DNA of 64,000 nucleotides, taken from Phycomyces blakesleeanus NRRL 1555(-). Lineage: Eukaryota; Mucoromycota; Mucoromycetes; Mucorales; Phycomycetaceae. The notes beneath the pieces are model-generated. The model made no database searches. It saw only the letters and a program-made list of their open reading frames with translations, and was not told the origin of the DNA. The DNA is taken from the NCBI RefSeq assembly GCF_001638985.1, contig NW_017265137.1, positions 771,054-835,053 of the forward strand, read 5' to 3'. Shown here one piece after another: positions 35,701-47,066 of this stretch. Each line of letters starts with the position of its first letter. The first letter of the stretch is position 1. Made by a program: the position numbers and the translations under genes.

Positions 35701-38246
35701 CTAAAGACAAATATGAGCTTTTGTATTTGCACATAAAGATGCCAAAGAAAAAAAAAGAGTCTTACCAAGGTAGTCCATATCTGTATCCTGTCCAAAATAA
35801 CCCGAAGTTCTGATTTCTTCTTCAGTTCTTCTAGAGTCCCAAAACTCTTCTTCTGGAATCAGTCTATTCCAGATGGGTTCGTGGAGTGCTCTTTTGATAA
35901 CCTTTTCTGTTTCAGAGCTTAAGCGACCTTTTTCTACAACAAGTTCCTTTGGTCTGATTTGAACCAACAAAGTCTCCAGCATGGTTCGGTTAAGATCATC
36001 CTCAAAATACGTCAAATTGATTTCTGCGGTAGAAGTGTCAACAAAGCAGACACCAAACAGGGGTGGATCATGCTCTGAATAGGCTTGTTCCTACACCATT
36101 AATTAGTTGTTAATATTATTATGTATATAGATTAATCCAACTGTTTATCTAATGCTGTGTATGCGTATTTATGTGTGGATACTTACTTTGATTGCCATGC
36201 AGTAAGTACCCAGTTGACTGGTGAGCATGTCAAGATCCACAAGTGTACCGGCTGTCAATATAGAAGAAAGCTCACGCTTAACCACTTGATCTGCCTTGCC
36301 TCCGATATCTCGCTCTCTCATGGACTTTCCAAGCGCAGTTTCTTTCTGCTCAACCTTGGCTACCTTGTATCTATTTTGTGTATAAGTTAATAAAACACAG
36401 CCATTTTCTTTAAAGAAAAAGAAAGTAATTTAAAAAAGTACTCAAGACTAACCCTTTTGCAACAAATTGAGAGGCCCAATTGTCAAATGAGCTTTCAGGC
36501 ACACCGGCCATTCTCATATTGACTCTGTCTGTCATCTTCAAACCAAACTCTTGGTGACCAATATCGGCATCACCTTCGTAGATTTCTACACACACATACA
36601 CATATAGGGTCTCAATAAAAGGCGGCTTTTTTTTACCTTACAATTAAAGAAACACATACCAAAAAACTTTCCCTTTTTGAAGAACACAACCTATATCAAA
36701 TACAGTCTATTAGGAATACAATAGTTGACATTTCCACTTCTTAATAGTATATTATCATTATTTTTTGGGAGAGGAGAGGAGAGGAGAGGAGAACTTCTTA
36801 CCGCATCCCATAGCTTGCATTTTATTTCCCAGTATTGTTTCTCAAATGGAGTAAATCCATTCCAAGCAGATGTTGGGATATAGAGGGTTCTGGGATCATA
36901 ATCAGGGGAGCCTACAAGGACAAATCCAACGTGTTATTGACACGTACTTGCGGCAATGAAAAACCTCCCCTTTAAGTTAAAAGATTACCTTTTGGTGTTC
37001 CGTTTGCGTCTTTAATATTTTGAAGCCATGCGTATCTGACTACATTTTTCTCTTTGAACTTATCATTGCGGTTCTTTGAAATCGAATTTCAGGGATATTA
37101 GAGATTGAGTTACTTTTAAGCACACGAACACACACACAGTATATAGGTTATCTATCAATAATATGAAATTCTTACCTTGCGCTGTTCAGTTTTGTCGATA
37201 AAGTTTGCATTAAAGATAGACGCGGTTGGCTAAAATATAAATGATAATACTTATAAGAATAAGAAGAAGAAAAGAAGGGTTCTTGGCGTCTAATATTTTG
37301 ATCGATAATGTAAGAAAATTATTTACTTTTCCGCTTTCTTTTCCCTTGGATTTCGGTAAATCAAGCTTGGCTTGCTTTGGTTTTGTAGTTCGTGAAGTTG
37401 GTTTGGGTACTTCACCATCGATTTCCATAGCATTGAATAGCTCTAATATTTCAAGATTACATTATAAAGATATTTTTCTTTAATTGGTTGGCTGTTTATA
37501 TATATATATGTATATTATTGGTTCCCTTGTTTTTTTTCTATTTCTTTTTTCTTCTTCTGTTTCTTTACCAGGTACATCTTTATATTCATCCTCGGACTCT
37601 TCTTTGTCACTGGGCACGTATCTATCTTCTTCATCATCGCCCTCATCATTGTCGTCTTCACTTTCTTCAATGATTTTTCTCACACTTCTGCGTGTACGCT
37701 TATTTTGTGCTATTAATTAATATGAAGAAGCATGATTTGTTTTTAGAATTATTATTATAATTTATAGTGTGCATAAATAACACAAGTTTTGAAATCATAA
37801 TCAATAAAGAACAAGAAATGTCAAAATAATTGATAAATTTGTTAATAAATTTTTATTATTATTATTATTATTTTATCTATTTTATCTATTTTCTTACATT
37901 GTTTTGGTACTGCTGGAACATCTTCATTGTCATCCTCATCCATACTCTCTTCTTTTTCTCTCTTTTTTCCAATATTCTAAAATAATAACAATAAGTTTTG
38001 TTGGTTTTGATCTCGTCAGGAATCCAAGCCGATTCTCATTTGATCATCAAAACTCACAACATTCTGATTTTCTTGAGGCGATTCCAACATTGGAGTGTCA
38101 TTTGTGTCATTAGAAACAATCGGAGTGACAGGTTCCACTGGACTCTTTGAGATGTTTGGTTTTGAGAAGAATGAGAAGAGTGTTTTCTGCCCCCCTACTG
38201 GAGGTTGAGCTAATGGCTTTCTCTTTGTATTTCTTTGACTTGACAT
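32786..38246 (-). CDS. MSH6: DNA mismatch repair protein MSH6
   Basis: A multi-exon gene on the minus strand with about 17 exons; the first exon is 38058-38246. The N-terminus carries a PCNA-interacting box QKTLFSFF (about residue 20), then an acidic disordered region ([20 protein letters not shown]). The mismatch-binding domain contains [18 protein letters not shown], where the Phe-x-Glu motif (FFE) is the mismatch-reading element of MSH6. Connector, lever and clamp follow, for example [20 protein letters not shown] and [20 protein letters not shown]. The ATPase has Walker [14 protein letters not shown] (near 33700), [20 protein letters not shown], and Walker [16 protein letters not shown] (near 33370). 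It ends [12 protein letters not shown]6 pairs with MSH2 (MutS-alpha) to recognise base mismatches and small loops in the nucleus. All key residues seen are intact, so the gene looks functional. Exon edges in the 34.1-36.1 kb part are approximate. Confidence 0.95.
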
Positions 38247-39959
38247 GACAATTGCGTATCTTCAATATATAGATACGTTCTCTGTATTTAAAAGAAGAAG
38301 AAAAGAATAATTAATTAATTATATAAATAAATAAATAAGGAAAAGCTGAATGTAAAAGAGTGTTTTTTTTTAGGATTTCTGTTTTTTTTTTTTTAAAAAA
38401 AAAAATACACTATGTTCTAGGTACGTTTGTTAAAGAGATGTACAGGTTGTAAATTTGGTCTCAACAATTGATGGTTAGTCAACCTACATTTATATATATT
38501 CTCATATATCTTGGTCAATATATCAAAGTGAATCATGTATTTGATTCTATTATAGATACTGAAGGTACCAAATATATAGCTTCATCATATATATATATGT
38601 GTGTGTTATTATGTTATATTGAGCACTATTCACACCCAACAATCCACCTCTCTTTATAATCAATCTGAGCGCAAGATCAGTACAAAACGAAAATACATAT
38701 ACGCGACTTTTTCAACCATATTCTCACGAATATTTATCTGGAAAATCTATATATTTTTGAAACAAACGCAAACATGCCTATTCATTCATTTATTTTTACT
38801 TTTAAGAACGAAAAGCGTGTATATAAAATTAAAGCTGTACAAGGTGCATCAAATGAAGTCAAATGAAATTGAAGTCCTGGGCTCGAGTTTTCTCTTATTT
38901 TTCCTTTTTGGAGGGGAGAATTTAAGGGTTGTTTTAAGGTTGAATTCTGATTAAACAATTAACTTTTCTCGCATTTTTTTTTATATCTTTGCTATCATTA
39001 TAGCTCAAAAGTAAAGACACATTTTAAATATCCCATGTTTCTCCCACCATGTTTTTGCGATCAATACAAAGCACCTTTCCTCTTTTCCCACTATCCCCAA
39101 TGCAGTACAAAAATGATGATAACAAAATAATGAATCACCTAAACAAAAAGTATCCAAAGAATTTAATAGCTTACCGAGTGTATCTGAAGGAGCTCTGTCG
39201 ATAACCAGGCCGGAATATTTATATTATTTGTCTTCTTTCTTCTCCTTCTTCCTAATGTCATTATTATGGAACTTTGAAGTTTTACTCTTACATGACGACC
39301 TTTGGGAACATCGTTTATTGGGTCTTACAAAACTTTTCTGTTAAATAAGGCAGGTATAACATATCAAAAATCGTGCAATCACATCGTAATTGGTTAATTA
39401 TATGTTGGAAGTTCAAGGCAACAGTAAGGTCTCAATTCTAGAGAAATCAAGTTCGGTTCATACTGCGTAAAAACATGGGAATTACATATTAAATATAATA
39501 AGATAGTATGTTTAATAATAAAACATATGATATATTAGAGTATTGGTAGCTAAAAATGATAATGGCGATAAGAAAATAAAAGAAAAGAAAAAAAGGTCTG
39601 TGAGCTTCAGCAGTGATCTGAATTACAGGGATTTTAATAGTAACAGGTATAAACAATATTATTTTGTCTCTTTAATAAATAACACTCTCACAGTATCAAA
39701 TTTTCCCAATATTGAGATACTAACCCATAAACAATCCCGAATACCTTAGCAAGGTTGTTACTTTTGAAAATTTTTATTTTTATTTTATTTTTTAAAAAAA
39801 GGGAAGTCATTATATAAAAACCGTCCATTCTGTCCTTTTTTTTTTACCGATATGGCCAGATTTTAAGCGTAATGTCGATGTCTTGTGATATGGATGAACA
39901 TCAGCTTTGATAGTATCTTTATAAACCTACTTTTGTATGTTGGGTATTCATTGTAACCT
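38247..39959. other. Upstream region of MSH6 and AT-rich spacer
   Basis: Contains a T13A11 palindrome (38382-38405) 136 nt upstream of the MSH6 ATG and a T6A7 junction near 39788-39800. The plus-strand frames (38601-38954, 39543-39749) have no recognisable domain and biased composition; I do not call them genes. Confidence 0.5.
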
Positions 39960-39989
39960 AACTGGACATGTTGTTAAATGAATTCGATA

Positions 39990-41860
39990 AAGTTGTTGGC
40001 GTTAGGTTCGTGAAAGCTCTCGGCCCCCTTCAAAATCTTCGCCTCAAGTTCACCATTTGTTGCTTTAGCCTGTTGATTTCATTTTGTAAATGATTTCTGT
40101 TGGTAGCACCAGTGAGCCTACGGTAAAATTGATTAGATAATGAAAAAATCAAACAAAAAATTTAAATACACTTACTCTTTCGGCCGACATAAAAGCGTAA
40201 ACTTAATAAGGAACAAAGCAATATTGACTTGAGCCTTGTGACCAGTCTCAAGAAAAGCAGTAATGTCAACGCAATTCTCTGAATTTTACCAACATTCTAC
40301 TCTCATTCTCGCTCAACAATATCACAGCTAGATCCCTCCAAAGCACTTCTAAAAGCTTATATGATATGTTTCGTTTTGACATACTTACTCTTCAACATCA
40401 ATCCTAGTAACTTATCGTCAGACACGTCAACGATACTAAATCTAGCGCCCACTTCCACAGCTCAACATTCTTCGTCTCATTTCAGAGGTTGATGGCTCTG
40501 AGCACGACTAATTTCCCGATAGATTGTTCCATTTTTCTGGTCATCACCACAACGGGGTAGAGGTATGAACAGACTCATCCCAAACATTCACCATAAGCCA
40601 GACCCTCCCATACACTTAGGATTGATGACACTCTTTAACGATATCATCATCAGCCCATATTTTTTTAATCGGACCTCTACATATGCTTTAAAGTCTTTCT
40701 TTCTCCTTTCGTTTTCCTCTCATACTTTAACCTGAAGTTGCCATATATATTATAAGAAATTAGGCATCCTTTTCAACAACTGACCTTTGTTCCGATTGCT
40801 ACAAAGAAAAGGCAATTTTAACCCTTTGTTACAAATATCATATGTCACAATATTTACTCACATTTGGGCAAGCTGAAAAACCTTCTGATCCAATAGATGC
40901 AGGAGAAACATTCTTACCCCGATCTTCAACAAGCATCATCAGCTTGGTGTATGCTGGGAAAATACTTTTGAAAAATGTCTTTGTCATTTGCTTCTATTTT
41001 TTTTTAAAAAAAAAACATTTAGAAATAATTAGTAACAAATATTGATACACGACATTTTTTTTTCTTACTTCAGAAGCCGGGTTTACTTTATTGTATAAAT
41101 CAACCAAACCTTGGTCAGAGGTCGCAAGAACATTTCGCAAATTTCTCATAAATTCAAGCAGTCCAAAATGGATAGCGAATTGTGTGTTTTTGAGGGAGCC
41201 AGGAAACATGCCCATTTCAGCCAATTGTTCAGGGATGGTTTTGCATTCACAAAAAACAACCTCGAAAAACTTTAAGGCTACATACACATACAAAAAGTTA
41301 ATCTGTGAATCCGGGAGCAGCTCTTTAAATGTTGTAAATAATAGATGCTTACAATGCAGAAAAAACATATAAACGTTTTTTTTGACAAGCTTTGTACACG
41401 AACAAAGGAGAGGAGACAAAGGATTAATGGCTCGTTTATCAGGGCAACCATCTTGGCATCTGCTAATGTAACGCAGAAAAGAATCAGCCAACTGAGGAAA
41501 TTTATCTGCCCACTTGTTATAAGCAACTCATTGTTTTGTTGATTTGGTTTCGTATGTGCTAGAATCAAAACCGATCTCCAGATCGCAAGGAGAAGCAGTA
41601 ACATTCTCAGAATGGTTCGATGTAGAAGCTGCGACTGCGGTTCTTGCTCGCTTCTTACGCGGGTATATGTAGATTATCCGTGGACTGTTAAATTCCGTCT
41701 CAGGAACAGGTGTTCTTTCAATGGGTATATAAGTCAAACCACTGATTGGAACGTCTTCAGAAAAGTGATCCAGTAAGAACTGAGGTACAGCTGTTCTCTT
41801 TCTTCTTTTGATAGTACGCTTGCTTGGGTTGTACATGTTTAATTTGCTTGTTAAATTCAA
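39990..41860 (-). pseudogene. Decayed KDZ-family (Kyakuja/Dileera/Zisupton) transposase with CxC cluster
   Basis: The minus strand opens at 41860 with MNLTSKLNMYNPSKRTIKRR and a basic region (PRKKRART). An in-frame TGA at 41528-41530 interrupts it, and the same frame then continues YNKWADKFPQLADSFLRYIS, CQDGCPDKRAINPLSPLLCS and FFEVVFCECKTIPEQLAEMG, with the CxC-type motifs CSC and CEC. MFPGSLKNTQFAIHFGLLEF follows. Further pieces after an intron read KLMMLVEDRGKNVSP...FSACPN (about 40870-40960), GNFRLKYERK (near 40730) and IWADDDIVKECHQS, with stops and frame changes between them, and a coiled tail NRNHLQNEINRLKQQMVNLR near 40080-40130. These resemble the zinc-cluster and catalytic-region segments of KDZ transposases. 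Multiple stops mean no active enzyme can be made. Boundaries are approximate. Confidence 0.6.
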
Positions 41861-41976
41861 TAAAAAAAAATAAAGGGTAAAGGATTATGATACTCTAAAT
41901 TTAATCTGATATTAGTAACTAATTGCGTCACTAAATCGGTTTGCTTTGCAGAGCTTGAAAGTTTGAGTTAATAGAG

Positions 41977-42427
41977 GAGGTGTTATCTAATGGAAAAAGT
42001 GTGGCTGCTAAAAAAATAAAGATTGGACAAACCCAGTAAAAAACAAAGCACTCCGGCAGCAGTTGTGGAAACTTATCAATTGATGAGAACATCATACCGT
42101 GTCAAATATAAGAAAAATAAAACCTCATAAATTTCAATCTTTTTTTTTAAATAAATTCGATCTTTAAAGATCGAATAAATTAATTACATATACAATAGAC
42201 ACTCCTGGCTACCCTATACCTTAATTTGAGAGTGAGAGAAGAAGCTTGATTTTGAGGAAATAATTAATGGAAAATGTATGTGGAAAATTACAAAATTCGT
42301 AATTTTCCACAAACATTTTCCACTAAATCGCGTCAACCGAGAAAAACGTATAATAATCATTGGAAATTACATCGCCATTTCAATTGAAAATGGATAAAAT
42401 ATTCAATTTTCCACTAGATAACACCTC
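41977..42427. mobile_element. 451-bp foldback/MITE-like element with terminal and nested inverted repeats
   Basis: Terminal inverted repeats of 21 nt (41977-41997 and 42407-42427, 20 of 21 matches) begin GAGGTGTTATCTA. Inside are a perfect 22-nt palindrome (42155-42176) and a 24-bp hairpin (arms 42268-42291 and 42299-42322, 23 of 24 matches, 7-nt loop) that repeats the TGGAAAA word found at the inner end of the terminal repeats. No coding capacity. It lies just upstream (on the minus strand) of the dead KDZ gene, so it could be its non-autonomous partner or its end, but no link is shown. A clear target-site duplication is not visible. Confidence 0.65.
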
Positions 42428-42778
42428 TAATAAAAAAAAAGTATCACACAACGGACTAATGAATTTTTTTAATTTGATGGAAATAATGGACATTTACTAA
42501 ATTACTTTGCCATGTGATTTTTGACGGTGAATATATGGTATCAACATTTCTATATCGCCAGAATTCCAAGAAGAGGGCCCACTAAAATATAGAATGATGC
42601 ACAATTGTACTGTAATTGACAGAGACGATATAAGTACAGTGTTTAAACTTGGTATTTTAAAAGTAAAAACGGCACCGAACTATTTAACATTTGCTTCATA
42701 ATTGCTGGTAGGTTTTACTTCTGTCAATGATTATATATATATTCTACTAATAGTGATATGATACAAATGCAGGGAATA

Positions 42779-43036
42779 TTATAGAGTGAATACGAGCATA
42801 TGTTGAATTTTCTTGCTGATGGCATTCCATTTACTGTGGATTACCTCAATATTAGTTAGGATAAAATCTAAAGCAGGTATAAAACTGGCAGAAGAAGAAT
42901 CAATAGCGACCCCAATATGAGTTAAAGTCAGTTTCTCTTTGAGAGTGGTACGAATATCAAGTACCTTGGCTTTGTTATTAATATCAGTCAGGTCAAAATT
43001 ATCAAACCGAATAGGTGACCCTCCGATCGAATAGTC
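42779..43036 (-). pseudogene. Unidentified coding-like fragment, 85 codons, no start Met
   Basis: An uninterrupted frame on the minus strand after an acceptor-like TTCTAG, with ordinary protein composition: DYSIGGSPIRFDNFDLTD, then KVLDIRTTLKEKLTLTHIGV and IHSKWNAISKKIQHMLVFTL, then a stop. It is not microsatellite-derived. It may be a leftover exon of a transposon or a host gene. I do not recognise it. Confidence 0.35.
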
Positions 43037-43135
43037 CTAGAAGTATCTTTCAGCAACTCATGCCTTTTATTTACTTTGAGGACTCCTATCATAATATGTA
43101 TATACACAATTGTAACTAGCTTGCTGCTAGTAATA

Positions 43136-43226
43136 CGTCTCTGTGAGATTCGAACTCACGCTCTTCCAACTAAGGTCGGAAAAACACCTGTCAAGCCAAC
43201 TAAAAAGTTAACTATAGACCGAGACG
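43136..43226 (-). tRNA. tRNA-like sequence (pseudo-tRNA or SINE head)
   Basis: On the minus strand a perfect T-arm is present (GTGAG TTCGAAT CTCAC, which includes a good B box). It is followed by AGAGACG, able to pair with CGTCTCG at the 5' end except for the last position. A stem TTCCGA/TTGGAA occupies the anticodon-arm position, but its loop is six bases and no normal D-arm forms, so an anticodon cannot be assigned. It is probably a degenerate tRNA or a tRNA-derived repeat. Confidence 0.35.
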
Positions 43227-43459
43227 GGGGGGAAGAAATCGAAAGACAAGGGCGAACTTCACTTTTTTAGGCAACGAAGACCGTATAAAGTTTGGAGACC
43301 CCGCCTTTTTCGTTTGGGATGAACGAGATTTTACCGTTCTAGAATTGGCATTATCAGGGTGTCTTTGCTTACGACTGCCTAGACAGTAATAAGCGAAAAA
43401 CAATATATGGTGTCAAGTACAAAGCTGTACGGAGAACGAGTAACATTGTTTCCAGCACA

Positions 43460-44060
43460 GAGTGATGACTTAAAGGCGTTCAGTCAAAAACTCATTGAAC
43501 AAGCACATCTTCGCGAAAACAGGATCAGAACACCGATCACGAGAGAGTGGAGGCTTGAATAAAGTAATTTATCTTGCGAAAAAAAAACTCCATTTGCTGT
43601 TACAATATCGGTTACCAGCTAGCAAGAAGTAGACCAGTACATCATGACAGTCGGACCAAACTCTATACTGACTCTTCTACTTGGGCTAAATAGGCGTCCC
43701 AACTTGTTAAATCAGTCATACCCCAGACACATGGATGCCTATCGCACGGGTTGAGTTGGTTTTATTATAGGTCAACTGCGTCGCTAGAACGTTCGGCTGT
43801 CAACCCATAAAAAACCAGTCTATCTGATCGTCTTTGAACCTCAACATCTGACATCAACGGGGAGGAGAGTATAGGGGGCTCGCCCTCAGTCCGTTTGGCT
43901 TGTCATAGAGAGTGGTGGTATTTCATTGGCGCCCGGTGGCTCCCACCTATGCTACACCTCTCTATGACGGATTGACCACGTTGTACCAAATGTCAGAATA
44001 GAGGAGACCAGAGTAAACCGGTGTTTCTTGCTAGCCGTTCCCAGAGCCATTAACTGGGTG
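43460..44060 (-). pseudogene. Diverged 28S (LSU) rRNA-like segment
   Basis: On the minus strand, GGTGTAGCATAGGTGGGAGC followed by GGCGCCAATGAAATACCAC (about 43915-43970) matches the conserved domain IV/V junction of eukaryotic 28S rRNA. About 440 nt further on, CTGAACGCCTTTAAGTCA (about 43465-43485) matches the conserved block near the 28S 3' end. The spacing is close to that expected between these blocks in an intact 28S. Between them, a segment near 43640-43680 resembles the conserved GGGTTTAGACCGTCGTGAGACAG block only loosely. Many universally conserved bases are changed, so it is most likely an old rDNA-derived pseudogene rather than a working gene. Comparison is from memory of conserved rRNA blocks. 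Confidence 0.55.
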
Positions 44061-44169
44061 TGGTTTGGTTGGCCGCTTTGGTTTTCACCGCAACGACATC
44101 ACTAGAGGCTTTCTTGACAAGCTTCTGTCAAGGCTGACCCTTTCGGGCCAGACTTTATCTTTACTATTA

Positions 44170-46727
44170 ACTGCGCGATGTTAGTAAGAGTTTCAATGAA
44201 ATAAGGGTATATTTTTTATTTTGTGATTACTTACATTCACTTCTTGAGAAAATACATTTAGGTAAATGTCAAAAGTAACATTACTAGAAATTACATTAAT
44301 AAATTCATCGTAATTAGCATGACATGTGTGAAATGTACTTTCTTTAATGATTTTGTTACTTACATGAATATTTCTCTGTGTTGTGTTTATGAGAAAGGCG
44401 AGTTTTCTTTCCCTCGCACTGAAGAGCCATTTTTCTATACGCGTATGAGTGAATACGCGAGATATGACGTAAAAATTAATCGCCCAATAGAATAATTCCA
44501 CATATTTGCATGTGATGTCTATGTGGCTTATTATTTATATTTAGATATTCTATGTGTCAATCCTTTGAGAAGCAGGCTTTCTGCATGAAGAAGAACAATA
44601 AAGTAGTGAAGCTTTCTGTCAGTAAAGAAGAACCCAAAAGGGAAATTTAAAGGTAGTACTCAGGTACCAGCAAGTTTAAGGGCCTATTAAAGACGAGCTT
44701 AAAACATATAAAAAGAAGTTCTGTGGCCTTGTGCTTCTATTGTGTAGCCAGTCCCATCTTCCCATTTTACGTAACAGAAACAACGACAGAATTAGCAGCA
44801 GAAGAAACTACCAGAATCTTGTATCAGTATATATCTTAAAAGCTGTAGGATATAACTTGTATGATTTCCAAGCAGAATGTTTTCATCGAGCTGGTTATAC
44901 CTCTTTATCTTATATTTAAATACCGGATCGTGAAATTAATCTGTAATACAAAAAAAGTGATCAAGTTTGCTTTTTATAAAAGCTAAGGTTGCACGAACAA
45001 AGTGGAAGAGAGAGCTTTAATGCAATAAAGTTTTTGCCAATATTATGATCCGTTTGGCTAAAGTACTAAAAATGTCAATATATAAGCACCTATATTTTCT
45101 CAAAATGTGTGGGATTAATATTGATGTGATTGTGCTGATGTTTCAAATATCTTGCCAAAAGTATACCAGTGCTTCTTTTTTTTTCTACAAAATCTAAACT
45201 CTTGAAAATAAGTAAAAGTTATTTGTGATCTTTAAGTTATTTTTTAGTCATAGAATCAAACTTATATAATGAAGTGTTGAAGACGTTATCAAGATATATA
45301 TTAGCAACTATTGGTACTATTATTCTAAGATACATATTTCTCTTGTTTTATTTCATCAAGATGGTATGAGGACAAATAATATTTTATTCTTTATTACTAT
45401 ATATAAATATCCATAAAATTATAGTGGATCAAACCAAACTATCTACTCTAATGGAGCTAGAAGAGTATAGCTATACAGTTAAATTTCGGTGTAGCTATAA
45501 GCCCGAAAGAAGCGAAATCATATGGCTGTCACTATATTAAGCGTTATAGTTCTTTCTATGCACCAATCTCCCCTTTTTATTCATTAGGAGTGACTCTACA
45601 TTAAATAAGAAGCTGTCTTAAGCCGATACACCTAGCTGTTCCGATACAATACTCTGACAAAGTTGTGAAAGGCAGGTTTTTGCAATATTAAGAATCACTT
45701 TTGGCCAATATTTTTTTTCTTCTCTTTTTGCTATTCATTTTTTTTTTACAAATTGAGTCATAGCTAAAAGGATTGATACTTTATTATTTATATTTTTTAT
45801 TAAGATGATAAGTAATTTTACCAAGTGATATGTCTTGGATTAAAAAGGTTGCTTTGATGTATATTCTGGTGTTGAGATCTTGCAATTATTTTCACATTTC
45901 AATTTGAGGTATACGAATAAATTTTAGAAAGGGAACAATAGGTACTGTGAGAGTGTTGTTTATTTAAGAAAGAAGATCATAGCTGTTTATATAGACATTT
46001 GGTTCCCTAATTTAAGATCTCCGTTAGTTAATGGTTGGTTATCACTGAAGCAGTGTGAAGTGTACGAGTGCCTGGTGTGTGTTGCGTTCCTGAGATGTGA
46101 CCCTGCCAGGTTCATTAGTAATTGTAGTATCCGTTCTGGATTGTGGAGTTTGTATTTCACTCAATTGTGGTGTGTATACCACACATTTTACTCGCCACTT
46201 TTATTCTTTTTTTAAGAGCAAAAAATCGTGTGATTTTTAATTTCAAACATTATCATTCCACAAAACCCAAAATCAAACAATAGGCAACAGCACCCTTAAA
46301 TAAATAAAAAAGACGTGCATTTTTATGAATAGTTTGTATTTCAGTATTGTAAGCATAGTCAAGAGGTTTATATATTTTATATGTATAAAGTATTTCTCTT
46401 CTTTTTCTATGACGACTACTACTCCTACTACTACAACTGCTTTAGATACATGTGAAAACATCCCACGAGGGTGGAATGTCAGGTCTAGCAAAAAGTATTC
46501 ATTGTCATCAATATTTTTATATCCTTTTTTGTGTACTGTTGTAACTTACACAGCAGCTGCACAAATCATGGATGGGAATAGTTCAATTCAGATTAAAAAA
46601 ACCAATATTATATAAAAGCAAGTGTTGTTTGTTTCTTTAATTTCTTTATTCAAATATTCAATACAGCACAATACAACATAGCACAGCCGTTTATTATATA
46701 TATATATATCTTATATACATACACATC
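44170..46727. other. Gene-poor spacer with decayed repeats
   Basis: No convincing gene. A stretch near 45473-45545 (ACAGTTAAATTTCGGTG...) resembles a transposon terminal repeat without a visible partner. The last 100 bp, with a TA-rich block near 46695-46710, are the likely promoter of the surface-protein gene at 46728. Confidence 0.45.
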
Positions 46728-47066
46728 ATGAAAACTTTTATTGCTATCATTGGTCTCCTTGGTCTCTCTCTTGTAAACAGTGCTCCTTTACCTGGCACTC
46801 AGCCTTCAAACAACACCCTACAGGCATTAGTCCCGGTATCCCACACAATTCTCGGCATGTACAATAATGGCATTGATCCAAGCATGAGCAACTATACTGC
46901 TAGTGCAAGCATCGAACTAGTCAACCCTCCTCAACCTACCGAGGCTTCTGAAATCACCGTTCAATATTTTTCTTCCGATGCTACGTCCATGCCCACCCCT
47001 ACTAATGGTGCACTTCTCGCGACTGCAATGGCAGTAACGACCATAACCTTTATTATAGCCTTTTAA
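46728..47066 (+). CDS. Small secreted, probably GPI-anchored surface protein, 112 residues
   Basis: Single exon with a textbook signal peptide (MKTFIAIIGLLGLSLVNSA, cleavage after NSA), a Ser/Thr/Pro/Asn-rich mature region with N-glycosylation sequons (NNT, NYT), and a C-terminal hydrophobic segment (ALLATAMAVTTITFIIAF) that ends the protein without a cytoplasmic tail. A small-residue region (PTPTNGA) precedes it, as at GPI attachment sites. A TA-rich block and a CACA-rich leader lie directly before the ATG. No cysteines are present, so it is not a typical Cys-rich effector. The gene is isolated in a 10-kb repeat-rich desert. A cell-wall or surface protein role is inferred from topology. Confidence 0.65.
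   Translation: MKTFIAIIGLLGLSLVNSAPLPGTQPSNNTLQALVPVSHTILGMYNNGIDPSMSNYTASASIELVNPPQPTEASEITVQYFSSDATSMPTPTNGALLATAMAVTTITFIIAF

Noticed and set aside
45473..45545. Possible transposon terminal repeat (ACAGTTAAATTTCGGTG)
   Set aside because: It resembles some Tc1/pogo ends, but I found no inverted partner at a sensible distance.
46325..46615. 96-codon plus-strand frame upstream of the surface-protein gene
   Set aside because: Hydrophobic AT-rich translation with a Thr run from an (ACT)n microsatellite; no signal of a real gene.
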